This document shows, piece by piece, positions 45,479 through 54,518 of a stretch of 64,000 nt of DNA. The stretch lies in contig CAVYZS010000003.1 of NCBI GenBank assembly GCA_963773085.1, positions 3,264 to 67,263 on the forward strand, read 5' to 3'. This DNA is from JAENVT01 sp963773085. GTDB lineage: Bacteria; Actinomycetota; Acidimicrobiia; Acidimicrobiales; Ilumatobacteraceae. The position numbers were made by a program, and so were the translations under genes. The notes beneath the pieces are model-generated. The model was not told the origin of the DNA, ran no database searches, and saw only the letters and a program-made list of their open reading frames with translations. Each line of letters opens with the position of its first letter. Position 1 is the first letter of the stretch.

Positions 45479-46405
45479 GTGCAGACGTGGCTCGACCCTT
45501 GCTCGTCGGGAATCCAGTTGCCGGAGGTGGAATGGGAGGTGCCGTTCCCGGAGTTGGTCCGGATGGCGCAGACCGCCGAGCAAGTGGGATTCGACTCGGT
45601 GTGGCTGGGGGACCATTTGCTGTACGACCTCACCGTCGGTCCACGCGGCCCATGGGAGGTGTGGACATCACTTGCCGCGCTGGCCGCCTCGACCGAGCGC
45701 GTGCTGCTCGGCCCACTCGTGGCCTCCGCTGGGTTCCACGAACCGACGATGCTTGCCAAGCTGGCCGCCACGGTCGACGGGATCTCCGGTGGACGCCTGG
45801 TGCTGGGTCTCGGCGCCGGATGGAACGAACGCGAGTACCGCGCCTTCGGGTTCCCGTTCGATCAGCGGGTCAGCCGCTTCGCCGAGGCGTTCACCATCAT
45901 CCGAACGCTGCTTGCCAAGGGCGAGATCGACTTCGCCGGCGAGTTCTATCGTGCCGAACGTTGTGTGTTGCATCCACGTCCGGCGCGTCCGGGTGGACCG
46001 CCATTGATGATTGGATCGGTTCGACCGCGGATGCTGTCGATCGCCCTGCCGTACGTCGATGCCTGGAACGTGTGGTGGAGCGACTACGGCAATACGCCGA
46101 CCGGCTTCGGCGAACTCAAATCGAGGGTCGATGAACAGGTGCAGCAATACGGTCGGGCATCAGGAAGCGTGTCAGCCACGTGCGCGGTGCTTGTTCAACT
46201 AGCCGATGGAGCAGGCCGGCAGATGGGCGCCTACGGCGGCGCGCCGGTCGAGCCGATTCGCGGCTCGGCCGCGGAAATCGCCGAGCAGATCAGGGCATTC
46301 GCGGTGGTCGGCGCGGACCACGTGCAACTCGTCGTCGATCCGATCACGCACCAATCGATCGAATGGTTCGAGGCGGTGTTGGCCGCGCTCGACCGTACGA
46401 CATGA
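45479..46405 (+). CDS. LLM class flavin-dependent oxidoreductase (F420-type candidate)
   Basis: The 308-residue luciferase-like protein has SGIQLPEVEWEVPFPELV at the start, EQVGFDSVWLGDHLLYD, AATVDGISGGRLVLGLGAGWNEREYRAFGF and PPLMIGSVRPRMLSIAL. The GDHL and LGLGAGW blocks are typical of F420-dependent members. The start codon is uncertain: a GTG at 45479 is the first in-frame candidate that includes the conserved IQLPE strand. It is divergent from the frameshifted LLM gene, suggesting shared control. Confidence 0.87.
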   Translation: MQTWLDPCSSGIQLPEVEWEVPFPELVRMAQTAEQVGFDSVWLGDHLLYDLTVGPRGPWEVWTSLAALAASTERVLLGPLVASAGFHEPTMLAKLAATVDGISGGRLVLGLGAGWNEREYRAFGFPFDQRVSRFAEAFTIIRTLLAKGEIDFAGEFYRAERCVLHPRPARPGGPPLMIGSVRPRMLSIALPYVDAWNVWWSDYGNTPTGFGELKSRVDEQVQQYGRASGSVSATCAVLVQLADGAGRQMGAYGGAPVEPIRGSAAEIAEQIRAFAVVGADHVQLVVDPITHQSIEWFEAVLAALDRTT

Positions 46406-46440
46406 CTCAAGCCGTGCAGTAGAAGAACCGATAACAGAAT

Positions 46441-47973
46441 GTGGATGTAGTCGCCCACGTAGACGATCGCGCTCTGGTGACGACGAGCGCCCAACCGGAG
46501 GACAACGGCCACCCGTGGCATCGTTGGGCTGACGGCCGTCTCTGGCGGGAGATCTACCTCGTCCGGTCCGCAATGCTCGTTGCCTTCGCCGCGGCGGCGT
46601 GGGTGAGTGGAGCGCCGGCCGTCTCCTACACCGTGCTCTTCCTGATCCTGCCGTTCAACGTGCTCGTCGGCCTGCGCCATCGTCAGCGTGGAAATGCCGG
46701 ATGGCTGCTCGCCGCCGACCAGTACCTGGCCGGATCCTGCGCGGTGATCGATCCGACGGTTGCGCTGGGTGTCGTCGTCTGTCAGTTGGTAGGTGCGGTC
46801 ACTGGGCCGATGGGCGCTCGTCAACGCGTCGTCCAACCGTCGATCGTGGCAGGGGGTGTGCTCCTCGTCGTGGCCGGTCTGGTACACCACGACCGTCCGC
46901 TCCTCGCCTTCTGCATACCGGTGACGTTGTCGGCGATGAGGATCGCCAAGTTCATCGGATACCTGAAGAACCGGAATCTCACGGCCAATCGCCGTTACGA
47001 AGAGCTGCTCGACGGCATCAACGCATACGTCTTCGAAACCGACCTCCGTTCCGGTGACGTGCTCTACATGAATCAACGCACCCGGGAAATCGTCGGCTCA
47101 TCGCTACGATCCGACCAGGCACTTCTCGACTTCGTGCACCCCGACGATCGTCATCTGGCCGTAGAGGCCACCCTCTTCGCCCGGCAGACCGGTGAGCCGG
47201 TTACGACAGAGGTACGCGTGCTCTGGCGACACGAGACGGTGTACGTCGAGATGAGAACGACGGTGTCGACCAAAGGAAGCCAGCGCCGGGTGCGCACTGT
47301 CCTGATCGATGTCTCCGATCGCAAGCGAGCCGAGCTCGAGTTGGCGCATCGTGCCGTGCACGACCCGTTGACCGATCTTCCGAATCGAGCCCTGTTCGGC
47401 GAACGCCTGTCGTCGGCATTGGCCTCCAGTGCCGACGTACCCGCGACCGGCGCCGTGCTGCTGCTCGACCTCAACAACTTCAAGCGGGTCAACGATGCGC
47501 TCGGCCACGCCAGCGGCGACCTGCTGTTGGTCGAGATCGCCGATCGGCTGCGACGAATCACAGACCCGACCGACACCGTCGCCAGACTGGGTGGCGATGA
47601 GTTCGCCGTGCTGATGCCGTTGGCTACGAGTAGCGAAGCCCTGGCCTTCGCCGACCGGTGCGCCGCGGCACTCGCCGAGCCGTGGAGCGATCGTGGCGTC
47701 GTCGTTTCACCGACGGTCAGCATCGGGGTCGCCCTCGCCGGTGGCGACCGGATCGATGGAGACACCCTGCTCCACCGCGCTGACATGGCGATGTACGAAT
47801 GCAAGCGCACCCGCAGTGATCGCGTCGTCTACGACCTCACCTTGGAGCGGCTCACCGTCGAGCGGCTCCGCTTGCTGACAGGGCATGCGAATACGGAGCC
47901 CGGTCAACGCCGTATCGGCGATCGCCCGGTCTCGGATCTACGACCCGGAGAGTTCGTCGAAGAACCGGAGTAA
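46441..47973 (+). CDS. Membrane-anchored PAS-GGDEF diguanylate cyclase
   Basis: The 510-residue protein has about four to six N-terminal membrane helices (residues about 40-175) and a PAS domain (YEELLDGINAYVFETDLRSGDVLYMNQRT-like, to about residue 300). A GGDEF domain follows with an intact active site, G384-G-D-E-F388 (RLGGDEFAVL). The preceding HDPLTDLPNRALFGERL and LLDLNNFKRVNDALGHASGD are canonical, so it should make cyclic di-GMP. No RxxD inhibitory site is seen upstream of GGDEF and there is no EAL domain. The start is a GTG. The 3' end overlaps the convergent phhA by 36 bp. Confidence 0.92.
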   Translation: MDVVAHVDDRALVTTSAQPEDNGHPWHRWADGRLWREIYLVRSAMLVAFAAAAWVSGAPAVSYTVLFLILPFNVLVGLRHRQRGNAGWLLAADQYLAGSCAVIDPTVALGVVVCQLVGAVTGPMGARQRVVQPSIVAGGVLLVVAGLVHHDRPLLAFCIPVTLSAMRIAKFIGYLKNRNLTANRRYEELLDGINAYVFETDLRSGDVLYMNQRTREIVGSSLRSDQALLDFVHPDDRHLAVEATLFARQTGEPVTTEVRVLWRHETVYVEMRTTVSTKGSQRRVRTVLIDVSDRKRAELELAHRAVHDPLTDLPNRALFGERLSSALASSADVPATGAVLLLDLNNFKRVNDALGHASGDLLLVEIADRLRRITDPTDTVARLGGDEFAVLMPLATSSEALAFADRCAAALAEPWSDRGVVVSPTVSIGVALAGGDRIDGDTLLHRADMAMYECKRTRSDRVVYDLTLERLTVERLRLLTGHANTEPGQRRIGDRPVSDLRPGEFVEEPE

Positions 47974-48768
47974 CCGCGCCTCGACATCGTCGAACGAGGC
48001 GGCGACGAAGAGCACGTCCTGGAACGTGGAGATCTCGTAGGCGGCGAACTCACCCATGGCGGCCGTGTCGAAGGGGCGAAGCTCGGCGTTGCCGAAGTTG
48101 GTGATCTCGCCGAACGAGCTCAACAGCCCGGCGCCATAGGTACGCAAGCCCCCGTCTTCCATCGCGACACCGAATTCGAGCGTGAACCAGAAGACCCTGC
48201 CGAGCAGGTCGGCCAGGCTCGGATCCGTGAGACGTGATGCAACCTGCCCCGCTCGCTCGTACAGGCCGGCGATCCGCGGCGAAGCCAGCGAGTTGGCATG
48301 ACCGATCAGCTCGTGGATGATGTCTGGCTCAGGTGTGTAGAACGGCACTGACGAATGCCGTACGTACTGCGACGAGGGAAAACAACGGTCAGCCAGGGCG
48401 CCGAAGAACTCCGCTGTCGACACGAGGCCCGGCACGGCGCACAACCGCCAACCGGTGAGGTCGGTCAGACGATCGGATACATCGGACAGCTGCGGAACCT
48501 TGTCGGTCGGAAGATCGAGTACCGCCGCGGCGCGCCGATACTCGGCCACGGCGTACTGCCGGTGAAGCGACGTCAGCGCAGCATGCACCGTTGACCACAC
48601 CCGGTGCTCCGCCGGTGTGTAGGCGACCAACGGCGGGCGGGCCCCCAGTACATCACTGGTCGAGAGCTGGGCAATGTGGTTGCGCCGCTCGACGTAAACG
48701 GAATCGGAGACCCCGGGATGATCCACGGGGAGCTCCAGAACTGAACCGATCATCCGGACATCATCCAT
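47938..48768 (-). CDS. phhA: Phenylalanine 4-monooxygenase (aromatic amino acid hydroxylase)
   Basis: The 276-residue protein has the non-heme iron site of biopterin-dependent hydroxylases: His152 and His157 in PDIIHELIGHANSLASP and Glu198 in FWFTLEFGVAMEDG. It also has the flanking PFYTPEPD and GAGLLSSFGEI. It converts phenylalanine to tyrosine, usually for catabolism. The length is near that of other single-domain bacterial enzymes. It is divergent from an Lrp/AsnC-type regulator gene with a palindrome between them, the standard arrangement for amino-acid-responsive control. Confidence 0.93.
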   Translation of the reverse strand: MDDVRMIGSVLELPVDHPGVSDSVYVERRNHIAQLSTSDVLGARPPLVAYTPAEHRVWSTVHAALTSLHRQYAVAEYRRAAAVLDLPTDKVPQLSDVSDRLTDLTGWRLCAVPGLVSTAEFFGALADRCFPSSQYVRHSSVPFYTPEPDIIHELIGHANSLASPRIAGLYERAGQVASRLTDPSLADLLGRVFWFTLEFGVAMEDGGLRTYGAGLLSSFGEITNFGNAELRPFDTAAMGEFAAYEISTFQDVLFVAASFDDVEARLLRFFDELSGS

Positions 48769-48773
48769 TGTTT

Positions 48774-48785
48774 ACAATGAATTGT
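48774..48785. promoter_or_regulatory. Palindrome in the phhA-lrp divergent promoter region
   Basis: ACAAT-GA-ATTGT is a perfect inverted repeat six bases upstream of the phhA start and 49 bases before the regulator ATG. The A+T-rich setting and length suit an Lrp/AsnC-type operator half-site pair. Confidence 0.5.
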
Positions 48786-48833
48786 CGAGAAGTATCCAGC
48801 AATCTCGGCGAATTGATCGATTATCCTGTTGAT

Positions 48834-49364
48834 ATGTCTCATTTTGTTGATTCAGGTGTCGCAGATCAGGGTTCTGGCCGACAGATCGACAGTGTCGATC
48901 GGGCCTTGATGGCAGCCCTAGTCGACGACGCCCGCATCTCACTGACCGAGCTCGCCGAGACCGTCAACGTGTCGAGATCGACTGCCCATACCCGCCTGCA
49001 GCGTTTGCGCGACGAGAACGTCATCACCGGCTTCACCGCCACCATCGATCCTCAAGCCGTCGGGCTCGGTGTCGCCGCCGCGGTTTTCATCGACATCGAA
49101 CAGCACGACTGGAGAGCCCTTCGAGCAGAATTGGCTGCGATTCCCGGGGTCGAGTACCTGGCGATGTGCGCTGGTCGGTTCGATCTCATGCTGATCGCTC
49201 GCGCCAAGAGCATCCCCGCTCTACGCGACGTGCTGCTGGAACAGATCCAGCTCATCGACGGAGTGCGATCGACCGAGACCGTTTTCATCCTCGACGAGGT
49301 TCACTCGGCGCGTCCCGGCGCGATCGCAACCTCACAGTCCCCTCCGCACACCGATTCGCGCTGA
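48834..49364 (+). CDS. Lrp/AsnC family transcriptional regulator
   Basis: The 176-residue protein has an N-terminal winged helix-turn-helix (DRALMAALVDDARISLTELA, then VSRSTAHTRLQRLRDENVI). The AsnC-type RAM domain follows (AAAVFIDIEQHDW, EYLAMCAGRFDLMLIARAKS) and would bind an amino acid. The ATG at 48834 is chosen; an ATG at 48777 would overlap the palindrome. Given the divergent phhA, control of aromatic amino acid breakdown in response to phenylalanine or tyrosine is likely. Confidence 0.9.
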   Translation: MSHFVDSGVADQGSGRQIDSVDRALMAALVDDARISLTELAETVNVSRSTAHTRLQRLRDENVITGFTATIDPQAVGLGVAAAVFIDIEQHDWRALRAELAAIPGVEYLAMCAGRFDLMLIARAKSIPALRDVLLEQIQLIDGVRSTETVFILDEVHSARPGAIATSQSPPHTDSR

Positions 49365-49373
49365 CTAGGTCGA

Positions 49374-49994
49374 CTAGGGAGCGGAGGCCACCAATGCAGG
49401 TGAATTGCCGTCTCGGTCGGGTGGGCGCTTCTCCCAGGCGCTCGTCCAGCCAAGTGACGCAGTGCCGAGCGCCAATCCGATGGCCAGGCTGCAGACCACC
49501 AGGCTGACCCGCGCTCCCCGACGCGGCACGGGCGGGTCGGCGCGCATTTCGGCAACGGTCAGCTTCCAGGTCTCGCTGACGTGGCCGAGAACGTGGATCG
49601 TCGTCACCGCGAACCAGACGATGAAACTGCCCTGATGGATGGTGAGCCACGTATCGGAGTGTCGCGGACCCACAGCCAGCGTCACGATGCCGCTGACGAG
49701 TAGAGAGATCGTGGCCACGATCACCACTGGCGAGGTGATGCGTAGCACCGGATGAGGAGGCCCTTTGCGACGGTAGGCGGCCGTGCCGCGGTAGTAGTGG
49801 AAGAACCGGTACCCGGTCGTTGCCAGCTTGAGGCACACCACCGGTATGACGAACAGACCCACGGCCACGTGCAAGGTGAACATGTCCTCGACGCTGAGCA
49901 CGGTTACGCCTTCGACTGCCAGGCTGACCAGGAGCACCGCACCCAACACGCCGGTCATCCTGGAATTACCTTCGACTCCGTGCGTCGCGGCCAT
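49374..49994 (-). CDS. Four-helix membrane protein, cytochrome b-like
   Basis: The 206-residue protein has four transmembrane segments. The first pair contains FTLHVAVGLFVIPVVCLKLA and the third-fourth region TWLTIHQGSFIVWFAVTTIHVLGHV. The spaced histidines resemble heme ligands of the cytochrome b561/DUF4405 group, so a membrane electron-transfer role is possible. A proline-rich loop and a final helix lead to an extracytoplasmic tail. I cannot assign a partner. It is divergent from the DUF2252 gene. Confidence 0.7.
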   Translation of the reverse strand: MAATHGVEGNSRMTGVLGAVLLVSLAVEGVTVLSVEDMFTLHVAVGLFVIPVVCLKLATTGYRFFHYYRGTAAYRRKGPPHPVLRITSPVVIVATISLLVSGIVTLAVGPRHSDTWLTIHQGSFIVWFAVTTIHVLGHVSETWKLTVAEMRADPPVPRRGARVSLVVCSLAIGLALGTASLGWTSAWEKRPPDRDGNSPALVASAP

Positions 49995-50102
49995 ACGAGT
50001 CGGGAGCCTACGTCCGCTGAATCGCTGCTACCTCTTCGCTGGTTCCGACGATCCGATGCTGGCGCCGTAAGGTAAACGGGGGACGTCAAGGGAGGACTTC
50101 AG

Positions 50103-51440
50103 TTGGACCTGCAGGATCGGCGTGAGGATGGGCGAAGTCGTCGCAGCGTGATATCGCGCGCGAGTCATGGGGAGTGGGCGCCGGCGGTGGACCGTCGTGA
50201 TCCGGTCGAGGTCTTGTTGGCGTCCAATGCGGGGCGGATGGAGGAGTTGGTGCCGATCCGTTTCGGTCGGATGGCGGTGAGTCCGTTCACGTTCTTGCGT
50301 GGCTCGGCGGCGGTGATGACTGCCGATCTGGCGGCGGTGCCGACGACTGGTTTGGAGGTGCAGGCTTGTGGTGACTGTCATCTGATGAACTTCGGGTTGT
50401 TCGCCACCCCGGAGCGCAACGTCGTGTTCGGTCTCAACGACTTCGACGAGACAATGCCCGGGCCCTGGGAATGGGATCTGAAGCGGTTGGTAGCAAGCTT
50501 CGTGGTTGCTGCACGCGACATGCGACTCGACGACGACCAGGCGAGCGAGGCGGCGACCGCAGTGGTCCGCACGTATCAGGATCGGATGTGGGAGTTCGCC
50601 GAGATGAGCCCGCTGGAGATCTGGTACGACCGGATCGACCTGGCCAAGGAGATCGAGGCTTCGTCCGACAAGGCTGTCCGGCAGCGGCGTGAGCGGCTCC
50701 AGGAGCAGGCCCGCAAGCGGGTCGCCGAGAACTTGTTCCCGAAGCTGGTGACCACCGACGGTGGGCGGATGCGGATCGCCGATCAGCCGCCGTTGATCTT
50801 CCATCCGCCCGAGCTGACGGCGGAGCTCGCGCTGGCGTTCCTCGACGCCTATCGCGAATCGTTGGCCGAGGACCGGCGGGTGTTGTTCGACCGCTATCGA
50901 TACGAGGACGCGGCGATCAAGATCGTCGGCGTGGGCAGCGTCGGCACCCGTTGTTTCGTGGTGCTGTTCACCTCTGAGGATGGTCATCCGCTGCTGTTGC
51001 AGGTGAAAGAGGCCAACGATTCGGTGATGGCACCGTACCTGCCGCGGAGCCGCAAGAAGGTCGACAACGGCAAGCGGGTCGTCGTCGGGCAACACCTGAT
51101 GCAGCCGGCCAGCGACATCTTTCTGGGCTGGGCGAAGGGTCCGAACGGTCGCGACTTCTACGTCCGCCAGCTCCGCGACATGAAGCTGTCGATCACCCTC
51201 GCGGCCGATCGTGTCCAATTACTGAACTACGCCAGGTACTGCGGCCTGGCACTGGCCCGTGCCCACGCCAACACCGGCTCAGCTGCCGCGATCGCCGGCT
51301 ATCTCGGCACCAGCGGCAAGGTCGACCAGGCGTTCGCCCACTTCGGTATGGCCTACGCCGACCAGACCGAACGAGACCACCGAGCTCTCGTCGAAGCAAT
51401 CGACAGCGGTCGAATCCACGCCATCATGGAAACCATGTAG
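50103..51440 (+). CDS. DUF2252 domain-containing protein
   Basis: The 445-residue protein matches DUF2252 over its full length: ELVPIRFGRMAVSPFTFLRG, VQACGDCHLMNFGLFATPER, NDFDETMPGPWEWDLKRLVA, and GVGSVGTRCFVVLF followed by QVKEANDSVMAPYL. The HxxNFG and NDFDE motifs and the later QVKEA lysine recall kinase-like phosphotransferase folds, but no activity is established. A TTG start is used because GGAGG lies 7 bases upstream and similarity begins soon after. Confidence 0.9.
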   Translation: MDLQDRREDGRSRRSVISRASHGEWAPAVDRRDPVEVLLASNAGRMEELVPIRFGRMAVSPFTFLRGSAAVMTADLAAVPTTGLEVQACGDCHLMNFGLFATPERNVVFGLNDFDETMPGPWEWDLKRLVASFVVAARDMRLDDDQASEAATAVVRTYQDRMWEFAEMSPLEIWYDRIDLAKEIEASSDKAVRQRRERLQEQARKRVAENLFPKLVTTDGGRMRIADQPPLIFHPPELTAELALAFLDAYRESLAEDRRVLFDRYRYEDAAIKIVGVGSVGTRCFVVLFTSEDGHPLLLQVKEANDSVMAPYLPRSRKKVDNGKRVVVGQHLMQPASDIFLGWAKGPNGRDFYVRQLRDMKLSITLAADRVQLLNYARYCGLALARAHANTGSAAAIAGYLGTSGKVDQAFAHFGMAYADQTERDHRALVEAIDSGRIHAIMETM

Positions 51441-51545
51441 ACACCACGCAGGTACTTCGGTGCCAGAGCGCCGCTGCGATTGTTGCTGCGTGAGTCGGAG
51501 GTAATCCCGCCGAACTCCTGGCATGATGGGAGCGTGGTATTGACG

Positions 51546-54137
51546 ATGCCGCTGTTGGAGCGTGACGAGCACATCGCTCGTCTCCGTGCTGCCATCGACG
51601 AGGCTCAGTCGGGCGCCGGGAGGCTCGTGCTCGTCACGGGCGAGGCTGGGGTCGGCAAGACCGCATTGGTGGACCGCATCGTTTACTGCGGCGGGGCGAT
51701 CCGCGTGTGGACTGGCTCATGCGAGCGCCTGTTCACAGCTCGCCCACTCGGCCCGCTTGCTGACATCGCCTCCAAGACCGGCGGCAGGCTCGGCGAAGTC
51801 GTCGGCGGCGGTGCCCCGGTGCACGAGGTGTTCGCTGTGCTACTCGACGAACTCCGCTCGAATGCAACGTTGGTGGTGATCGAAGATGTGCATTGGGCAG
51901 ACGAGGCCACGCTGGACGTCATCGCCCTGCTGGCCCGTCGACTGGTGACAACCCACAGCGTCGCGATCGTGACCAGCCGCGACGAGCTCTCGCTCGATCA
52001 CCCGACGCGGTTGGTGTTGGGCGACCTGGCTTCGGCAGGCGTCGAGCGGCTCCGCTTGTCACCGCTGTCCCTCCGTGCAGTGCGTCAGCTCGCCACGCCG
52101 CACGACGTCGATGCCGACGAACTGTTCCACCGCACCGGCGGGAACCCGTTCTACGTGACGGAGGTGTTGGCCACGGGCGATCGAGAGCTTCCGCCATCCG
52201 TGCGTGACGCGGTGCTCGCCCGCGCCGCCGGTCTCGATCCCGATTCTCGCTCCTTTCTGGAAGCTGTCGCGATCGTCACCGGGACCGTTCCGTTGGGGCT
52301 CGTCGCCGCCCTGGGCGGCCAGCACGCAGGACGACTCGAGGAATGCCTGTCGTCGGGCATGCTCGTCGAGTCGAGCGACGGGATCGCGTTTCGACATGAC
52401 TTGGCACGCGAGGCGATCGCCGACGGCATCGAGCCATTGCGCCGAGCCGCGCTTCATGCCATTGCGTTGCGGGCGCTACTCGTGAGCGGGGCGGATCCTG
52501 CCCGTTTGGCCCATCACGCCGAGGCCACTGGCGATGCCCAGGCGGTCGCCGAGTTCGCACCAATCGCCGGGGCCGAAGCGGCGGCGCGAAGCGCGCACAG
52601 GGAGGCGGCAGCACAGTACCGGCGGGCGCTTCGTTTCTCGGCTCACCTCGATGTGACTCGACGGGCCGAACTGTTGGAGCTGGGTGCGTACGAGGCGTAC
52701 CTCATCGATCGGTTCGATGAGGCAATCGAGTGGCTTCTCGAGGCGGTCGACCTGCGTCATCAGTCCGGCGACCTGCGGCTGGAGGGCGATGCTCTGCGAC
52801 GCTTGTCGACCGTGCAACGGTGCGGTGGGCGTCGCGTCGATGCGCTCGCCCATGGCGCGAAGGCTGTGACCCTGCTGGAGAGTCAGCCTCCGGGACCGGA
52901 ACTTGCAGCGGCGTACGCGAACGTGGCAATGCTCGCCATGAACGCGAGCGAGCTCGAGCTCGGCGTCGCGGCAGCGCAGCAGGCATTGGACCTCGCCGCC
53001 GGCAATGGCGACCGAAACGTTCAGGTCCACGCCCTCAACACCATCGGCATGCTCCGCTTGTTGGGCGGCGATGACAACGGACTCGCGTCGTTGGAGGAGA
53101 GCCTGGAGATCGCTCTCACCGAAGGCCGCGACGACCATGTCGGCCGCGCCTATGTTCACCTGGCGGACATCGCCCAACGCCACCGACGCTGGGATCTCAT
53201 CGATCGTTATTACGGTCCGGCGACCGAGTACTTCGCCGATCATGGTCTCGACCTGTGGGCCCGGTACCTCCATGTGTACTTCGCTCATACGGAGTTGGAT
53301 CGCGGCAGGTGGGACCACGCAGTGGCCGCCATCCCGGCAAGCGTCGACGCCCCGGGCACACCATTGGCTCGCATCGATGCCCTGGTGGTCCTGGGGCTGG
53401 TGAGAGCACGGCGAGGAGACCCCGAACATCGCCCAGTTCTCGACGAGGCGGCACATCTCGCCGAACGATCGGGTGAACTTCAGTGGCTCGGGCCCGTTAC
53501 CGCCGCGCGATTGGAAGCGGCCTGGCTCAGCGGCAGGGCAACGGCCGGCGCCGGCGACTCCGCTGCCGTTCTCCAGGCGTGCGTCGACAGCCGCGCCGCC
53601 TGGTGGGCCGGTGAGATCGCGTGGTGGCGTCGCTGTACGGGCATCGAGGAGGCTGCACCCGAATGTGCTGCCCAACCGTGGGCATTGCTGCTCGCCGGTC
53701 GAGCCGGAGAGGCGGCTGCCGCGTGGCACCGGCTCGGCTGTCCGTACGAGGAGGCGGTGGCCCTGTCTCACAGTGACGAGCAAGCCGATCTGCGCGGCGC
53801 ATTCGAACTGTTCGACTCGCTCGGAGCGCACTCGGCATCAGCGTTGCTGGTACGCCGGATGCGTACCGTCGGGGTTCGCCGAATCCCGCGTGGTGCTCGG
53901 GCGACGACTCGGGCGAATCCGGCCGGGCTCACCACGCGCGAACTGGACGTGCTACGACTGCTCATGCAGGGATTGCGCAACTCCGAGATCGCCGATCAGC
54001 TCGTCGTGTCCGCCAAGACGGTCGATCATCATGTGTCGTCGGTGTTGACGAAGCTCGGTGTTTCGAGCCGCGGCGCGGCGGCTCGCGAAGCAGTACGCCT
54101 CGGCGTGCAAGATGGGGAAGCGACGACCCCAAGATAG
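51546..54137 (+). CDS. Large ATP-binding LuxR family regulator (LAL / MalT-like)
   Basis: The 863-residue protein has an AAA/STAND ATPase domain with Walker A at residues 32-39 (GEAGVGKT) and Walker B (LVVIEDVHWADEATLDVI). A long helical TPR-like middle follows, then a LuxR-type helix-turn-helix at the end (LTTRELDVLRLLMQGLRNSE, then KTVDHHVSSVLTKLGVSS). LAL regulators bind an inducer and activate neighbouring or distant pathways. No obvious target cluster is adjacent. The ATG at 51546 (MPLLERDEH) begins the conserved part; a GTG at 51534 is an alternative. Confidence 0.92.
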   Translation: MPLLERDEHIARLRAAIDEAQSGAGRLVLVTGEAGVGKTALVDRIVYCGGAIRVWTGSCERLFTARPLGPLADIASKTGGRLGEVVGGGAPVHEVFAVLLDELRSNATLVVIEDVHWADEATLDVIALLARRLVTTHSVAIVTSRDELSLDHPTRLVLGDLASAGVERLRLSPLSLRAVRQLATPHDVDADELFHRTGGNPFYVTEVLATGDRELPPSVRDAVLARAAGLDPDSRSFLEAVAIVTGTVPLGLVAALGGQHAGRLEECLSSGMLVESSDGIAFRHDLAREAIADGIEPLRRAALHAIALRALLVSGADPARLAHHAEATGDAQAVAEFAPIAGAEAAARSAHREAAAQYRRALRFSAHLDVTRRAELLELGAYEAYLIDRFDEAIEWLLEAVDLRHQSGDLRLEGDALRRLSTVQRCGGRRVDALAHGAKAVTLLESQPPGPELAAAYANVAMLAMNASELELGVAAAQQALDLAAGNGDRNVQVHALNTIGMLRLLGGDDNGLASLEESLEIALTEGRDDHVGRAYVHLADIAQRHRRWDLIDRYYGPATEYFADHGLDLWARYLHVYFAHTELDRGRWDHAVAAIPASVDAPGTPLARIDALVVLGLVRARRGDPEHRPVLDEAAHLAERSGELQWLGPVTAARLEAAWLSGRATAGAGDSAAVLQACVDSRAAWWAGEIAWWRRCTGIEEAAPECAAQPWALLLAGRAGEAAAAWHRLGCPYEEAVALSHSDEQADLRGAFELFDSLGAHSASALLVRRMRTVGVRRIPRGARATTRANPAGLTTRELDVLRLLMQGLRNSEIADQLVVSAKTVDHHVSSVLTKLGVSSRGAAAREAVRLGVQDGEATTPR

Positions 54138-54148
54138 GGAGCGCTCCC
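54137..54148. promoter_or_regulatory. 12-bp palindrome matching the CebR-type LacI operator core
   Basis: GGGAGCGCTCCC is a perfect palindrome that begins at the last base of the LuxR-type gene's stop codon. It equals the inner 12 bases of the cellobiose repressor CebR operator of Streptomyces (TGGGAGCGCTCCCA), though the outer T and A are not conserved here. It lies 71 bases before the DUF4242 start. Confidence 0.5.
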
Positions 54149-54185
54149 GATGTGCTAATTCGGGGCGACGCGTACCTTCGTCTTC

Positions 54186-54202
54186 GGCCGGATCGACCGG
54201 CC
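54186..54202. promoter_or_regulatory. Inverted repeat upstream of the DUF4242 gene
   Basis: GGCCGG (54186-54191) and CCGGCC (54197-54202) flank ATCGA, forming a short hairpin 16 bases before the chosen start. It could be an operator, or a terminator for the preceding gene. Confidence 0.4.
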
Positions 54203-54218
54203 GGAAATGGAGACCGAA

Positions 54219-54518
54219 ATGCCCCGCTATCTGGTTGAACGAACTTTCCGCGATGGACTCGACATCCCGATGAACGACATCGGCGTGAAGGCCATCGCCT
54301 CCGTGGTCGCGACCAATGCCGACCTTGGTGTGACCTGGGTGCACTCATACGTCGGCGACGACAACCACAAGACGTTCTGCATCTACGACGGCCCTTCTCC
54401 CGAGTCGATCCGCCAGGTTGCCCAACGCAATGGGCTACCCGTCGACACCATGACCGAAGTGCGCGTCCTCGATCCGTACTTCTACACAGCGATAGGAGGA
54501 GCCTCCGATGATTCGTAA
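54219..54518 (+). CDS. DUF4242 domain-containing protein
   Basis: The 99-residue protein is a DUF4242 (SCO4226-like) ferredoxin-fold protein: MPRYLVERTF, VTWVHSYVGDDNHKTFCIYD and SPESIRQVAQRNGLPVDTMTEVR. The Streptomyces homologue binds nickel, but the function is unknown. The ATG at 54219 has GGAG 6 bases upstream and fits the family start better than the ATG at 54207. The 3' end overlaps the next gene by 11 bp, giving a two-gene unit with a secreted protein. Confidence 0.88.
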   Translation: MPRYLVERTFRDGLDIPMNDIGVKAIASVVATNADLGVTWVHSYVGDDNHKTFCIYDGPSPESIRQVAQRNGLPVDTMTEVRVLDPYFYTAIGGASDDS

